DNA from: Lampris incognitus
Taxonomy: Eukaryota; Chordata; Actinopteri; Lampriformes; Lampridae
DNA length: 64,000 nt
Reading direction: 5' to 3'
NCBI RefSeq assembly: GCF_029633865.1
Contig: NC_079214.1
Location: forward strand, 33,952,957 to 34,016,956
This document shows positions 33,692 through 45,352 of this stretch, piece by piece. The position numbers and the translations under genes were made by a program. Within the stretch, counting starts at the first letter, position 1. Each line of letters begins with the position of its first letter. The notes beneath the pieces are model-generated. The model was given only the letters and a program-made list of their open reading frames with translations. It did not search any database and was not told where the DNA came from.

Positions 33692-34711
33692 CAGTACTTG
33701 GTTGAGGCACCCTTGGCAGCGATTACAGCCTCAAGTCTTCTTGGGTATCAAGCTACAAGCTTGGCACACCTATATTTGGGGTATTTCTCCCATTCTTCTC
33801 TGCAGATCCTCTCAAGCTCTGTAAGGTTAGATGGGGAGCATTGCTGCACAGCTATTTTCAGGTCTTTCCAGAGATGTTCAATGGGGTTCACGTCGGGGCT
33901 CTGACTGGGCCACTCAAGGATATTCACAGGCTTGTCCCGAAGCCACTCCTTCGTTGTCTTGGCTGTGTGCTTAGGGTCGTTGTCATGTTGAAAGGTACAC
34001 CTTCGCCCCAGTCTGAGGTCCTGAGCGCTCTGGAGCAGGTTTTCATCAAAGATCTCTCTGTACTTTGCTCCATTCATCTTTCCCTCGATCCTGACTAGTC
34101 TCCCAGTTCCTGCTGCTGAAAAACATCCCCACAGCATGATGCTGCCACCACCATGCTTCACTGTAGGGATGGTATTAGCAAGGTGATGAGAGGTGCCTGG
34201 TTTCCTCCAGACATGACGTTTGGCATTCAGGCCAAAGAGTTCAATCTTGGTTTCATCAGACCAGAGAATCTTGTTTCTCATGGTCTTTGACTCCTTTAGG
34301 TGCTTTCTGGCAAACTCCAAGTGGGCTGTCATGTGCCTTTTACTGAGCAGAGGCTTCCGTCTGGCCACTCTACCATAAAGGCCTGATTGGTGGAGTGCTG
34401 CAGAGATGGTTGTCCTTCTGGAAGGTTCTCCCATCTCCACAGAGGAACGCTGGAGCTCTGTCAGAGTGACCATTGGGTTCTTGGTCACCTCCCTGACCAA
34501 GGCCCTTCTCCCCTGGTTGCTCAGCTTGGCTGGGCGGCCAGCTCTAGGAAGAGTCCTGGTGGATCCAAACTTCTTCCATTTATGAATGATGGAGACCACT
34601 GTGCTCTTCAGGACCTTCAAAGCTGTAGAAATTTTTTTTGTACCCTTCCCCAGATCTGTGCCTCGATACAATCCTGTCTCGGAGGTCCACAGACAATTCC
34701 TTTGACTTCAT
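33692..34711 (-). pseudogene. Tc1-like transposase remnant of the outer element
   Basis: The natural start is at 34711 (MKSKELSVDLRDRIVSRHRS), but a run of eight A at about 34630-34637 shifts the frame right after GEGYKK. The reading frame then continues as KISTALKVLKSTVVSIIHKW. Catalytic residues are retained: WSDETK, QHDNDPKHT and NPIEHLW with 34 residues between the second D and the E. A TGA near 33748 ends the frame after RCAKLVA, about 20 codons before the family's usual ASTKY end near 33692. One extra base and one nonsense change inactivate it. It diverges strongly from the inner transposase. Confidence 0.9.
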
Positions 34712-35113
34712 GGCTTGGTTTCTGCTCTGACATGCACTGTCAACAGTGGGACCTTATATAGACATGTGTGTGCCTTTCCAAATATTGTCCAGTCAGTTGA
34801 ATTTACTAGAGGTGGACTCCAATCAAGATGTAGAAACATCTCAAGGATGATCAGTGGAAACAGGATGAACCTGAGCTCAACTTTGAGTGTCATAGCAAAG
34901 GGTGGGAATACTTATGTACATACAATATTTCAGTTTTTTATTTTTAATAAATTTACAAAAAAATCTACAAAACCTTTTTCACTTTGTCATTATCGGGTGT
35001 TGTGTGTAGATTGATGAGCAAAAAAAGGAATTTAATCCATTTTGGAATAAGGCTGTAACATAACAAAATGCGGGGAAAGTGAAGGGCTGTGAATACTTTC
35101 CGGATGCACTGTA

Positions 35114-35275
35114 TATCCCCAACCTTATAAACAACACAATTGCATAACGACTGAAACCGGCACAGTCGTGTCACAACCAAAACCAGCGACGATTGGACTG
35201 AAAAAGTCACTTAGATGAGTGATGAAACATTTCTCCCACTAAAACGTTGTGTCCAGATGAACTGATTCTTTCTGG
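35114..35275 (+). mobile_element. Penelope-like tail (copy 3), right piece in both orientations
   Basis: TATCCCCAACCTTATAAACA completes the left piece. It is followed by an oppositely oriented tail, GACTGAAAAAGTCACTTAG ... GATGAAACAT ... GTTGTGTCCAGATGAACTGA. As in copy 1, two tails face each other. Confidence 0.7.
35196..35260 (+). ncRNA. hammerhead-like motif, degenerate, Penelope tail copy 3
   Basis: CTGAAAA replaces CUGANGA (35198-35204); stem II GTCACT/AGTGAT and GAAA (35224-35227) are kept. Predicted inactive. Confidence 0.35.
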
Positions 35276-36252
35276 GATTTCCATACAGTAAACATACTTC
35301 CTGAAGCAAGCAATTTGCATGGTTTGAGCCCACATTATTTGAAAACTTGATGGATAGTGTGCATCACTTGTGTCTACATGCAAAGGCATAGTAATAGACC
35401 AAAAAATAGATACTGTAGATGGATGATGACTGATTGATTTGGGTCACAACTTGATGTAGTCATGTGAGAGTACCCATTATAGATCAAATGACGTTCCCAT
35501 GAAGGTGCACTCAGCTATATTTTAGAAAGTCTTGATACAGAATGAAGGAAGGTGGGCATCAATCATGCACCTTAAAGGCTATTTGTTAGTTTAAACATCC
35601 ATCATTGATAACTCTTCATTCACATCTCTGTCTCACACGAAACCATACATTAACATACACACATACACAGCCCATACATCAATCAAACTCAAATCGCCAA
35701 CATGGTGTCATTTCAGTGATGCACAAAAAAACAAAAACGTGTTAGAAGAAAAATTATCTGTGCAGCATAAGCAGGCTTATTTCTTCTTTGACACCAACGG
35801 CATTTCCCCCAGCATCTGTTCCACACAGTGCTTCTTTTGTGAATTTCACAGAAGTCAAGCCCAATAAATGGTTTCTCCTCTCCACTGTTGTCCATTACAG
35901 AATATGGGGTGTGTGTGGGTGTCAGACTAGAGTGATCGAATGAATATATCGGCAATCGCCAATTGTTTTTTGGGTGATTTTTGACCTTTTATTTTGCTAA
36001 TTTAATGGTCTGCCTCCTCGAGAATTCAACTTGGTAAATAATTCACCTGTAAAGTGCAATCCAAAGTGTGCGTGAGTAGGAACTGGCAGTTGGAGTTGGG
36101 CCGTATGCAAGTTCTTGTTGCACTGATTTACGAGTCTCACAAAACACGGCAGTGACTAAATGACAGTTAAGCCATTTTTAGTGGTTGCTGTCCGATCAGT
36201 TGGTGCTGAAAAGCAGCGTCGATTCATAAATCATATTTCATGATTCACAAAT
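35276..36252. other. unassigned sequence
   Basis: Nothing supported. Confidence 0.4.
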
Positions 36253-36372
36253 CCTCCATTCATCCATCCATTATCCAAACCGCTTATCCTGCTCTCAGGG
36301 TCGCGGGCATGCTGGAGCCTATCCCGGCAGGCGGGGAGACACCCTGGACAGGCCGCCAGGCCATCACAGGGT
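36253..36372 (-). mobile_element. SINE 3' tail unit
   Basis: From the CATCCATCCATTATCC end through CCGCTTATCCTGCTCTCAGG to CAGGCCATCACAGGG. It stops at the same internal base as copies at 45143, 48651 and 58264. Confidence 0.85.
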
Positions 36373-36869
36373 CAGTTAAGGTGTGCATAACTGCAAACGC
36401 TCTGTTTGCTGCCGCCCGCCTCATCTGCCTCAATATACTCGGACACCTCTCTACTCATCTCTCTTCTTTTCCTTAAATGTGTCACAAATCATATCTTGTC
36501 TTTTCCCCTTCTGTTTGTTCATTTTGAGGCCGCAAGCAGAAGTGTCCTCTGATGCTTCTGGACTTTTCTTTTTTTTTTCCAATCGTGTCGGACAGCTGTT
36601 CAACCTGTCTTTACAGCTTATTGCTTAGCAAAGATCTCAAGGTTATTTATTTTGTTTAACTAAAGAAGAATGGCCTATAGGCTGTAATGTTTCAGTAAAA
36701 TTAGATATTCACATTAATGTTCGTGCAAATTGGTAGTGTTAGAATCTTCTGCCGGCACTACCCGTTTGCAAAGTTGGTAAATCATTCAGGTTTTTGGCTT
36801 GCCGGTTGCATCTGGTTTCAAACCAAAATAGTCCCAAATAGTGGGGGGAAATGGCTAACATATTGCCCA

Positions 36870-36870
<1 letters not shown>
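36373..36870. other. unassigned sequence
   Basis: Nothing supported. Confidence 0.4.
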
Positions 36871-36966
<96 letters not shown>

Positions 36967-36972
36967 GTCTCT
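36871..36972. repeat. (CT)n microsatellite
   Basis: About 50 CT units with two CTTT interruptions. Confidence 0.96.
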
Positions 36973-38085
36973 GTGTATCTGCAAATGTGTCAAGTTGCAC
37001 GTGTGCTTTGGCCATATTATTGTGTACAACATGTTCTATAGTGCAGCTTGACTCATACACGTGTGTGTGTGGGTGTGTGTGTGTGTGAGTTTCCATGCAT
37101 AGGTTGGGCATTTGTCTTTCTGTCAGTCTGTGCATGTTTCTGTCTGGAAAGAAGGCAGAGCAGAGTTCTCAGGCAAAAAAACCAAAAAAAAGCGGACTAG
37201 TTAACTGTCCAGGATTTAAAGAGCACATGAAAAAGAATGAACACGTGACACCACTGACCCAAGTGGATTTGTAGCGGACAAGGACGACTATTTCCCTTCT
37301 TCACAATGCTCTGGCTCCAGGTACTCACCCATCTTCATCTTAGTTTTGAGAAAACAACATTCTGCTCAGGCCTCTTGAGCTCAGCATCAGTGTCAGAGGT
37401 GACCTTTACCTCTTGGCTCATCTAGTGGCCTGTCTGTGTGTTTTACGAGGCTCGAGCTTCGCCATTGATGACGAGACAGCGGTTGGCATTTGTCTCATAA
37501 AAGTGTTTTTTGCGAGACGCACTAGGTGAGTCAAACCGAAGATGGTTTTTTTTTTATTTATTTATTTATTTATTTTAGTAATACCACATAAGTTGACACA
37601 CGGGCACATGAACACATCGACACCTTATCTATACACACATTCAAACTCACTCATCTATGCAAGCAATAAAGCATCTGAATATAGTGGGTAAATGCTCTGG
37701 GAGTGTTGATTTTTATGAGCAGGCATTGCTTGACATTCTCTTGTGGTAGAGAGCTGCCCGCCGCCTTCTCTCAGCATGCACGCGAATTTGCTTAAAAGGG
37801 GTAAGAGGGCAGTGAATATGAAAACATCTTTTAATAAATACACGAGAGGAAAGAGAATGAGGGTGAAAACTGCACGTCTCATTCTGGCCACTCTTTCTCT
37901 GTTTCTATCCGTTTATATCGATCTTTGCCCCTCTTTATCTCAGTCCCATACACAGAGCACAGAAACACACACATACATCCACAAACAGACACGAGTACTA
38001 TCCAGCCCAGAGTTATTTTGTTTTTCTCACTCTCCATGCCAATCATCCATAAAAACTGATAACTGTGTAGCCATGAGCCACTGTG
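36973..38085. other. unassigned; TTTA repeat 37549-37576
   Basis: A short (GT)n at 37061-37086 and a TTTA repeat. No gene supported. Confidence 0.4.

Positions 38086-38119
<34 letters not shown>
38086..38119. repeat. (GT)n microsatellite
   Basis: About 16 units. Confidence 0.93.
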
Positions 38120-38121
<2 letters not shown>

Positions 38122-38173
38122 CTGAAGCCTTACCCCCAGTTTCAGAGTCATGGTATGTTGTATGAGATGCCAT

Positions 38174-38379
38174 CTAGGCCATATTTAACAGCTACACTCA
38201 CACAATATCAAACCCTCGCTCACACAATATCAAACTCTCTCGCACACACTACCAAACTGAGAGTGTTTGACAGCGTGTGAGAGAGATATGATAGTGTGTG
38301 TTTGAGAGTTTTGATAGTGTGTGAGAGAGAGATTGGTAATGTGTGAGAGAGAGAGAGTGTAGCTGAATTATGGCCTAGA
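38174..38379. mobile_element. fold-back (palindromic) repeat with degenerate internal units
   Basis: TCTAGGCCATATTTAACAGC and TACACTC at the left match, in reverse complement, GAGTGTAGCTGAATTATGGC and CTAGA at the right. The interior is made of CTCACACAATATCAAAC-type units on the left and their reverse complements (GTGTGAGAGAGAT..GATA) on the right. The whole 206 bp can fold on itself. There is no coding capacity; likely a MITE or fold-back element. Confidence 0.8.
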
Positions 38380-39930
38380 GACCTCTCATACATTCATGTG
38401 TGGGCATTCGTATTCATAGCCTATGGCTATGGACGCACTTATATTTGCACCCAACTAAAAGGAGGTGTATTGTGTTAGCCTAATTAACTTTGGTGTCACA
38501 TAATTTTGAGAAACACCAGCTTGAAAATCATGTTTGAGAAATTATAAAATATGTTAAATTCTTTGCCTGAAAACATTATTGGTGGAAATTTTAACATCAT
38601 TGTAAAAACAAAAAGGAAAAAAAGAAGGCTTTTAGTATTGTTAGCGTCCCTAATTTATTGTCACATTTACTGTTAACCTCAAACCAGCCAGCTTTTAATG
38701 ATATGAATCTAATTCTGCTCAGTGGTGTACTTCTACTCAAGTTACCTGCTCACTATGCTCTACTAAGTGAAGTCTACTAATGCCATTTGTCAGCTGAACA
38801 GGTGCTCTGCGTATATAACCTATTTCTGTCATACAAACTTTTCCACAGGAAAGAAGGCTGCTGTGTTTCTTCGGGTGCTTTCTGAAGCTCTCCAGACCAT
38901 ATCCTCACACTGTACTGAAAAATGGAATGAAACTGTTTATATCTTTGGTGCTGGGTACAAGAGAAAGGATGCAGAAAAGTGGCAACTTTTAAATTTTGTA
39001 GTGGGACAAGCTAAGTTTTCTATTTATAAAAGTAGGAAAAGTCGAATTAATAATGGTCCAGAGGAAGATTTACTTCTTTTGTTCATCGCAAGGGTGAAGG
39101 CAAGAGTCCGAGTAAATTTCAGTTTATCTACCCTAATGAACAATTTAGATTAATTTATTGCACAATGGTGTTTCACGACAGCCATTTGCTCAGTCGGTTC
39201 AGGGCAATAGGTATTTAATTCTGTTTTTGCATACTATTTTTTTAACCCTTTGGGAGTATGTGACTTGAACCACTTTTTTAAAAAAGACCCTTTTGGATGT
39301 TTTCATGTAAAGGAGTTGCTTATGTTTGATGTTGTGAAATGGATATGTCATTGTTGAGGTTTTGTTTTATGTATGATACAGTTGTTTAAAATTTTTGAAA
39401 AAATTCTCTCTCTCTCTCTATTTCCTTGTTTCCTCTCAGACACACACAACTCAATGCAATTCAAAGTAAATTCACCATGGACACTTACGAACTCTGAGTA
39501 CTCACTCGAGTACTTTAAGACTCTCAGAAAATATTTTCCAATCATACCACTGAATAAATGAAGAAGAATGTGGAATGTGGAAATGATAGATGAACAAAAC
39601 AGAAATCAAAAGTGAAATGTGAACAATAATGGAATTACAATAATAATGTGATAATTGTAATAATATGATAATAGATTTATTTACATGGCACTCTTTAAAC
39701 CAAACTTAAAATGCTTTACGAGGAAAAACTTTGAGGAAAAACAAAGGTACAATAAAATGACATAAAATAATTAAAATAATCAATAAATAAAGTAATAACA
39801 TATAAATGATATATTCAGACCACAAATCGTGAATAAGCACACTTGTAAAAAAGAGTTTTTTTTTTTTTTTGATTACACTTTCTTTATTCTGACTACTTGC
39901 TTAGCTAGGCTTGTTTTTAGCCTGGTAGCT
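38380..39930. other. unassigned; L2-type 3' end at 39655-39730
   Basis: 38767-39153 is an open + strand frame without a recognised domain. TTTATTTACATGGCACTC ... AAAATGCTTTACGAGG at 39665-39722 is a decayed L2-type LINE 3' end. Confidence 0.4.
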
Positions 39931-40950
39931 AAGCTAACTAATACAATGATTTCAGCTTTGCCCTGTGAGGACTGTGTACTACTCAAGAAAACCAACAGAA
40001 AGATCGCTGACCTATATAGAGGATATTCGACATCTTTCTGATGAACTGCAGAAGAAAGACTCCCTTTTGCCCAGCTTCATGGATGTTGCTTGTGGGCAAT
40101 CCAAATGGATTGCCTCCCTCAGTGCAGTCACCCAGGACAAAGTTCTGTGGACCCCTCAACTTGCCCACGGCTTGCTTCCTGCTCGACACCTAACCACCAG
40201 TCATCCTGGGCCGAAGTGGTGTTCCGCGATTTTAAGAGAGACTCAGACGAGCTGCCTCTCCCTCTCGCTAACCGCTACACGACACTATCTGATGGTACCT
40301 CGGTCCACCCAGCCGATGATCCTGCTCTGAACCCCTCTCCTACAGTGATGTTTGCCGACACCGCAGCTTCCCCACCTCCTGTGGCTAGCAATGTTCAGGT
40401 GGCTTGCCGCCCCACTGCAAAGCCAAATCATCGGCCCTCATCCCAGTCAATTCCTCTAAAACCTGACAAAACTGAAGTTCTCTTAATTGGTCCTGAGAAA
40501 TTTGCCACTGCAGTGGTTCAGATTATTGGTCCACTTCATTCAAACATCAAACCTACCGCTAAAAATGTTGGTTTCATCTTTGTCAAATGTCTTTAGATCA
40601 CCATGTTGCTAAGCTTGTCCAATCCTGTTTCCTTCAGCCAAGAAATATTGCAAAAATCAAAAACATTTTGTCTTTTAAGGATATTGAAATGTTAATTCAC
40701 AGGGTAAGCAGTTTGGATAATGGATGGATGGATAATTCACACTTTAATTTCTCCCATCTAGATTACTGTAACTCCCTCTACTCTGGCCTCAACAAAGCTA
40801 CTTTAAATCATCTACAGTTGGTTCAGAATGCAGCTGCTAGACTGCTAACAAGAACTAGCTGTAGGTCCCATATTACCCCTATTCTTGCATCCCTCCATTG
40901 GCTTCTCAAAAAAATGCAGAATAATCTATAAGATCTTATTGATTACATTT

Positions 40951-41338
40951 TTTTAAATTTATTTCTGATTTTTCCCTTTTTTCTCCCAATTTAGTGGCCA
41001 ATTGATCCCTATTTTAATTCAAACACCCACCCTTGTATTGCATGCGTTCGCCAACTGCATCTCTCCGGCCGGCAGTCTCGAAGGAGACGCCTCCCCACTT
41101 TCGTGACAAGGCGAATCCAAGCCGAACCACTGTTTTTCCGACACACACAGAGACGCATTCACATGACGAACACAGGCCGACTCCGCCCCCCTCCCGAAGA
41201 CAGCGCCGCCAATGATCGCTGCTTCATCGAGTCCGGCCATAGTCGGATCTGACGAGACCGGGGCGCGAACCCCAGTCCCCAGTGGACAACTGCATCGACA
41301 CCAAGCCGATGCTTAGACCGCTACGCCACCGCGGACCC
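40951..41338 (-). mobile_element. tRNA-headed SINE (family C), perfect 16-bp TSD
   Basis: Flanked by CTTATTGATTACATTT at 40935-40950 and 41339-41354, 16 of 16. The head on the - strand (AGGGGTCCGCGGTGGCGTAG, B box GGGTTCGCGCCCC) leads to an A/T-rich 3' tail (CAGAAATAAATTTAAAAA). The interrupted LINE frame resumes after it. This family is distinct from SINEs A and B. Confidence 0.93.
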
Positions 41339-41648
41339 CTTATTGATTACATTTAATGCACTGCATGATCTTGCCCCCAGTTACATTTCTGATCTTCTCA
41401 TTCCTCACTTCTCAACCACTCCGATCCTCAAACCTCGGTCTTTTATCCATCCTTCACTCCAACTGCAAAACAACAGGTGACCACGCCTTTGCAGTTTTAG
41501 ACCCAAGCCGCTGGAGTAATCTTCCCAAAACCATTAGATTTGCTGACTCTTTTGACTGTTTTAAGCGGCTTCTAAAAACCCATCATTTTAGGCAAGCCTT
41601 TTTATAGATCCCCATCCCTGCCTTCTGTTTTGGTTTGTTTTTAGCTTG

Positions 41649-41758
41649 GTCTGTCCAGGGTGTCTCCCCACCTGCCACCCAATGACTGCTGGGATAGGCT
41701 CCAGAATCCCCGCGACCCTGAGAACAGGATAAGCGGTTCGGATAATGGATGGATGGAT
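41649..41758 (+). mobile_element. SINE 3' tail unit inside the LINE 3' UTR
   Basis: CTGTCCAGGGTGTCTCCCCA through GGATAAGCGGTTCGGATAAT to GGATGGATGGATG. Confidence 0.85.
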
Positions 41759-41895
41759 GTTACTCCCTGTGCCATGTTTTATATTCATTCAATTGATTTG
41801 ATGTATTTACTCGAATTTTTGTGGATTGAGTGTAAAGCACTTTGTAACTGTGTTTTTAAAAGTGCTATATAAATAAAACTTTACTTACGTACGTG

Positions 41896-43512
41896 TAGAG
41901 AATCAGAATACTTTATTCATCCCCGAGGGGAAATGTGGGTTCTATTAGACACTCACGCTCTAACAACTAAAAACCTACAAGATAAGAAAATAGAAACAGA
42001 AATAAATAGAAATACAAATAAAATAAGAAATAGAAATAAGAACAAGATATATCAACAAGCATGGTGCACATAACATCCTATCTATACTGCACTACCGCAG
42101 CACACAACAAGCTGCACAAACAAAACCCGGCAGGGCCAGTCTAATGACCATTAACTCAGAGTGTCTGACAGTCTGAGTCTGAGGGAGGAGTTGTAAAGTT
42201 TGATGGCCACAGGCGGGAATGACCTCCTGTGGTGCTCTTTGGTGCTTTTTGGCAGAATGAGTTTATCACTGAAAGTACTCCTTTGCCCAACCAGCATGTC
42301 ATGGAGTGGGTGGGAGACATTGTCCATGATGGCACATAATTTCAACAGCGTCGTCCTCTCAGAAACCACCGCCAGAGAATCCAGTTCCACCCCCACAACA
42401 TTACTGGCCTTGCGGATCAGTTTATTGAGCCTGTTTGCATCTGCTACCCCCAACCTGCTGCCCCAACACACAACAGCAAACACGAGAGTACTGGCCACCA
42501 CAGACTCATACCACATCCTGAGCATTGTCTGGCAGATGTTAAAGGAGCTCAGCCTCCTCAAAAGTAGAGACGGCTCTGTCCCTTCTTGTAGAGGGCACCG
42601 GTGTTCTTAGCCCAGACCAATATACACCCCCAGGTACTTGTAGTATTCCAGTGTCCACACTGACCCCCTGGATGTAGACAGGGGTCACTTGTGTCATTTC
42701 CCTCCTTAGATCAACAACCAGCTCCTTTGTCTTAGTCACATTGAGCTGCAGATTGTTCTGCTCACACCATGTGATGAAGTTTCCCACCACAGCCCTGTAC
42801 TCGGCCTCCTCACCCTTACTGATGCATCCGACTATAGCAGAGTCATCAGACAACTTCTGAAGATGGCAAGACTCTGTGTGGTAGTTGAAGTCCTTGGTGT
42901 AGAGGGTGAAAAGGAAGAGAGACAGACTGTCCCCTGCGGAGCCCCAGTGTTGCTGGCAACTCTGTCTGACCCACAGTGTTGCAAATGCACATACTGTGGT
43001 TTACCAGTAAGGTAGTCAACAATCCAGGACACAAGAGGGGCATCTACCTGCATTGCTGTCAGCTTCTCACCCAGTAGAACTGGCCGGATGGTGTTGAAGG
43101 CACTGGAAAAGTCAAAGAACATGACCCTCACAGTGCTTGCTGGCTTATCCAGGTGGGTGTAGGCACGGTTAAGTAGGATAATGATGACACCCTCAACTCC
43201 CAGTCGGGGTTGGTAGGCGAACTGGAGGGGGTCTAAGTGTGGCTTGACCGTGGGCCAAAGCTGCTCCAGGATGAGTCTTCCCAGAGTCTTCATGATGTGT
43301 GAAGTCAATGCTACCGGTCTGTAGTCCTTGGCGTCCCTGGGATGCAGTGTTTTAGGCATAGAAATGAGGCAGGATGTCTTCCACAGCATGGGGACCCTTT
43401 GAAGTCTAAGGTTCATGTTGAAGACATGGTAAAGCACTCCACATAACTGAGGGGCACAGGCTTTGAGCACTCTGGGGCTAACACCATCCAGGCCTGCCGC
43501 CTTGCTTGCGTG
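41896..43512 (-). pseudogene. Rex1/CR1-like LINE reverse transcriptase, 5'-truncated
   Basis: On the - strand: KDYRPVALTSHIMKTLGRLI, LDPLQFAYQPRLGVEGVIII, VMFFDFSSAFNTIRP (RT motif A), TGAPQGTV (motif B), MSDDSAIVGCI (motif C variant SDD), LNVTKTKELVVDLRR and, in a third frame, LVFAVVCWGSRLGVADANRL. The 3' end GGGGATGAATAAAGTATTCTGATTCTC at 41896 is the usual tail of this type. Frame slips lie near 42845 and 42550. Upstream RT and endonuclease are missing. It lies tail to tail with the L2-like LINE on the + strand. Confidence 0.87.
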
Positions 43513-43688
43513 AAGGAAGGAAGTTGCGTAAAGGAAGCTACAATAGTCAAAATGAGAGGAAATAAAAACATGTATGACAGTCTCAAAATGTATACTGGTT
43601 TTCGAGAGTCTCCTGAACTGCAGTGGATGCTAGGTGTGTGAACATGGAGGTCCAAGAACCAACAATGCGATCCTCCCCACCCATCTCA

Positions 43689-43689
<1 letters not shown>

Positions 43690-43754
<65 letters not shown>
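43690..43754. repeat. (AC)n microsatellite
   Basis: About 32 units. Confidence 0.96.
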
Positions 43755-43757
<3 letters not shown>

Positions 43758-44288
43758 ACCATGTCTGACAAAAACTACCTCTGAAAGTAGGGCCGGCTAC
43801 AGAATGCAAGACTTCGTCTTTAAGGAAAATTTAAGAAAAAAAAAGGCTGTCGTTAGTTATAAAGGGAGACAATGTCTTTTTACAGAATCAGATCAATGAG
43901 GCTGATCTTTAGACAAATGCTACAATGGTGGTGTGTCATGAAAACCACTGTCATGTCAGTACCCTTGTGCCGTTTAATGTCATTAGATTGTAAATCGGCC
44001 TAAATTATCTCTCGTCTGAACTGAGGGAAAAAAAATCAGTTCTCATAAATTATCTCAGAACCACTTAGGGCAAAGCTAAATTGTCAGAAGTTTGAAATGG
44101 TTTCTTCTAAAAATGTTGAACAAATTGAGAGCGAGTATTCTATTGTATCTTCTTGCACCTTTAGTTAACATTTTGAAGTATTTTATTTGAAAGTGAGTTG
44201 ACTTGAAATTCAGTTATGTGCTAAATCAAATTCAGTCATGCTTTCACCTTAATATTATACTACAGATTGGAACTAAAGGCTTTCCTAG
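43755..44288. other. unassigned sequence
   Basis: Nothing supported. Confidence 0.4.
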
Positions 44289-44536
44289 TCGTCCGGGTAC
44301 CATGGCGGTCTGTTCCATTGCCTAGCAACACGGATCACCGGTTCGAATCCCCATGTTATCTCCGGCTTAGTCGGGCGTCCCTACAGACACAATTGGCCGT
44401 GTCTGCGGGTGGGAAGCCGGATGTGGGTATGTTTCCTGGTCACTGCACTAGTGCCTCTGGTCGGTCAGGGTGCCTGTTCAGGAGGGAGGAGGAACTGGGG
44501 GGAATAGCGTGGTCCTCCCACACGCTACGTCTCCCC
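44289..44536 (+). mobile_element. SINE family B, 3'-truncated copy
   Basis: Head GTCGTCCGGGTACCATGGCG, B box GGTTCGAATCC near 44340, then ACAGACACAATTGGCC and GGATGTGGGTATG as in 16603-17041. It breaks off after CACGCTACGTCTCCC. Confidence 0.88.
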
Positions 44537-44812
44537 TGTAGTTTATGGGTTTGAACATATACACAGTAATATGGCGGTGAGCCTATACTATAGGTAATAC
44601 TACGAGAGGCCAGTAGGCGTGCTCTCAAGGGAAGGGTGTGTGTATAGAACTGAGGTCGGTTAGGACACGCATGTACCTTGGGTGTACAGTTCCGATAACA
44701 CCGAGAGCAGTCTGGCCGCAGCCTCACCTGGCGTTGACTGTGGTGTTTTTCATGTCATCATGAGGAGGGTGGGGAGGTGTGTCGAGGGTGTTTGGCTGGG
44801 AGAGCTGTCGCT
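44537..44812. other. unassigned sequence
   Basis: Nothing firm; could be the 5' continuation of repeat family A. Confidence 0.35.
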
Positions 44813-45125
44813 GGATCAGCTGGGAGAGCTTGGTCTGCTTCATCCTGTGGGCCCGGGAACCATGGCCGCTGCCTGGAGCTGCGCCCAAGGAGGACATGCC
44901 GAGGGCGGTCTGACAGGACTGCTAGCCCATGCAGACCGACGGTTCCAACATTCATCCTGGCTGGCGTTCGTTCCCTTAGACAGTGATTTATGTTAGTTTG
45001 GATATGTGTGTTCTTGAATTTTTTGGATGTTTTTGTCTTTGTGTTGTACTGCTGTGGGCTGGGGGCTTGTTTCATTTCATGTATGCAAGTGCATGAAGTG
45101 AAATGACATAAAGTGTTCCTGATTC
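44813..45125 (+). repeat. dispersed repeat family A (copy 3)
   Basis: GGATCAGCTGGGAGAGCTTG, ATCCTGTGGGCCC and CATCCTGGCTGGCGTTCGTT match copies at 19686-20065 and 17753-17965. It ends AAAGTGTTCCTGATTCC. Confidence 0.75.
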
Positions 45126-45142
45126 CTAATTGTTTTAATTGA

Positions 45143-45268
45143 AATGCCCTGTGATGGACTGGTGGCCTGTCCAGGGTGTCTCCCTGCCTGCTGCCCGATG
45201 ACTGCTGGCATGGGCTCCAGCATCCCGCGACCCTACTCAGGATAAGCGGCTTGGATGGGTTTATGGAT
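45143..45268 (+). mobile_element. SINE 3' tail unit
   Basis: Starts CCCTGTGATGGACTGGTGGC, ends GGATAAGCGGCTTGGATGGG. Confidence 0.8.
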
Positions 45269-45352
45269 GAATTAAGCTGTTGTCCTGCCTGTTTTGTGAC
45301 GGTACTCACTGACAACATCCTCTGCCAATTAAAGTACTCCCAACTGGTGCAG

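Larger units (their letters stand above)
31891..35111 (-). mobile_element. Tc1-like DNA transposon (outer), long TIRs, TA target
   Basis: The ends CAGTGCATCCGGAAAGTATT and its reverse complement are flanked by TA. The inverted repeats extend about 200 bp (31891-32086 continuing at 33667, versus about 34905-35111), with matching blocks such as GTTATGTTACAGCCTTATTCC-type and GACAAAGTGAAAAAGG. One transposase remnant lies on the - strand. The left TIR is interrupted by a second Tc1-like element. Confidence 0.93.
39935..41888 (+). pseudogene. internally deleted L2-like LINE with three insertions
   Basis: ORF1-like start (ALPCEDCVLLKKTNRKIADL, then shifted EDIRHLSDELQKKDSLLPSF and SWAEVVFRDFKRDSDELPLP) runs to about 40440. 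There it joins directly the C-terminal end of the reverse transcriptase (LKPDKTEVLLIGPEKF, DHHVAKLVQSCFLQPRNIAK, DYCNSLYSGLNKATLNHLQL, QNAAARLLTRTSCRSHITPI, then ALHDLAPSYISDLL and LKTHHFRQAF). The palm with catalytic residues is missing. The 3' end TAAAGCACTTTG ... GTGCTATATAAATAAA closes it at 41888. SINE-type pieces sit at about 40703-40735, 40951-41338 and 41649-41758. Confidence 0.8.

Noticed and set aside
38767-39153. 128-codon + strand frame (FHRKEGCCVSSGAF context)
   Set aside because: No recognised domain, no good flanking splice sites, AT-rich; could be an old element.
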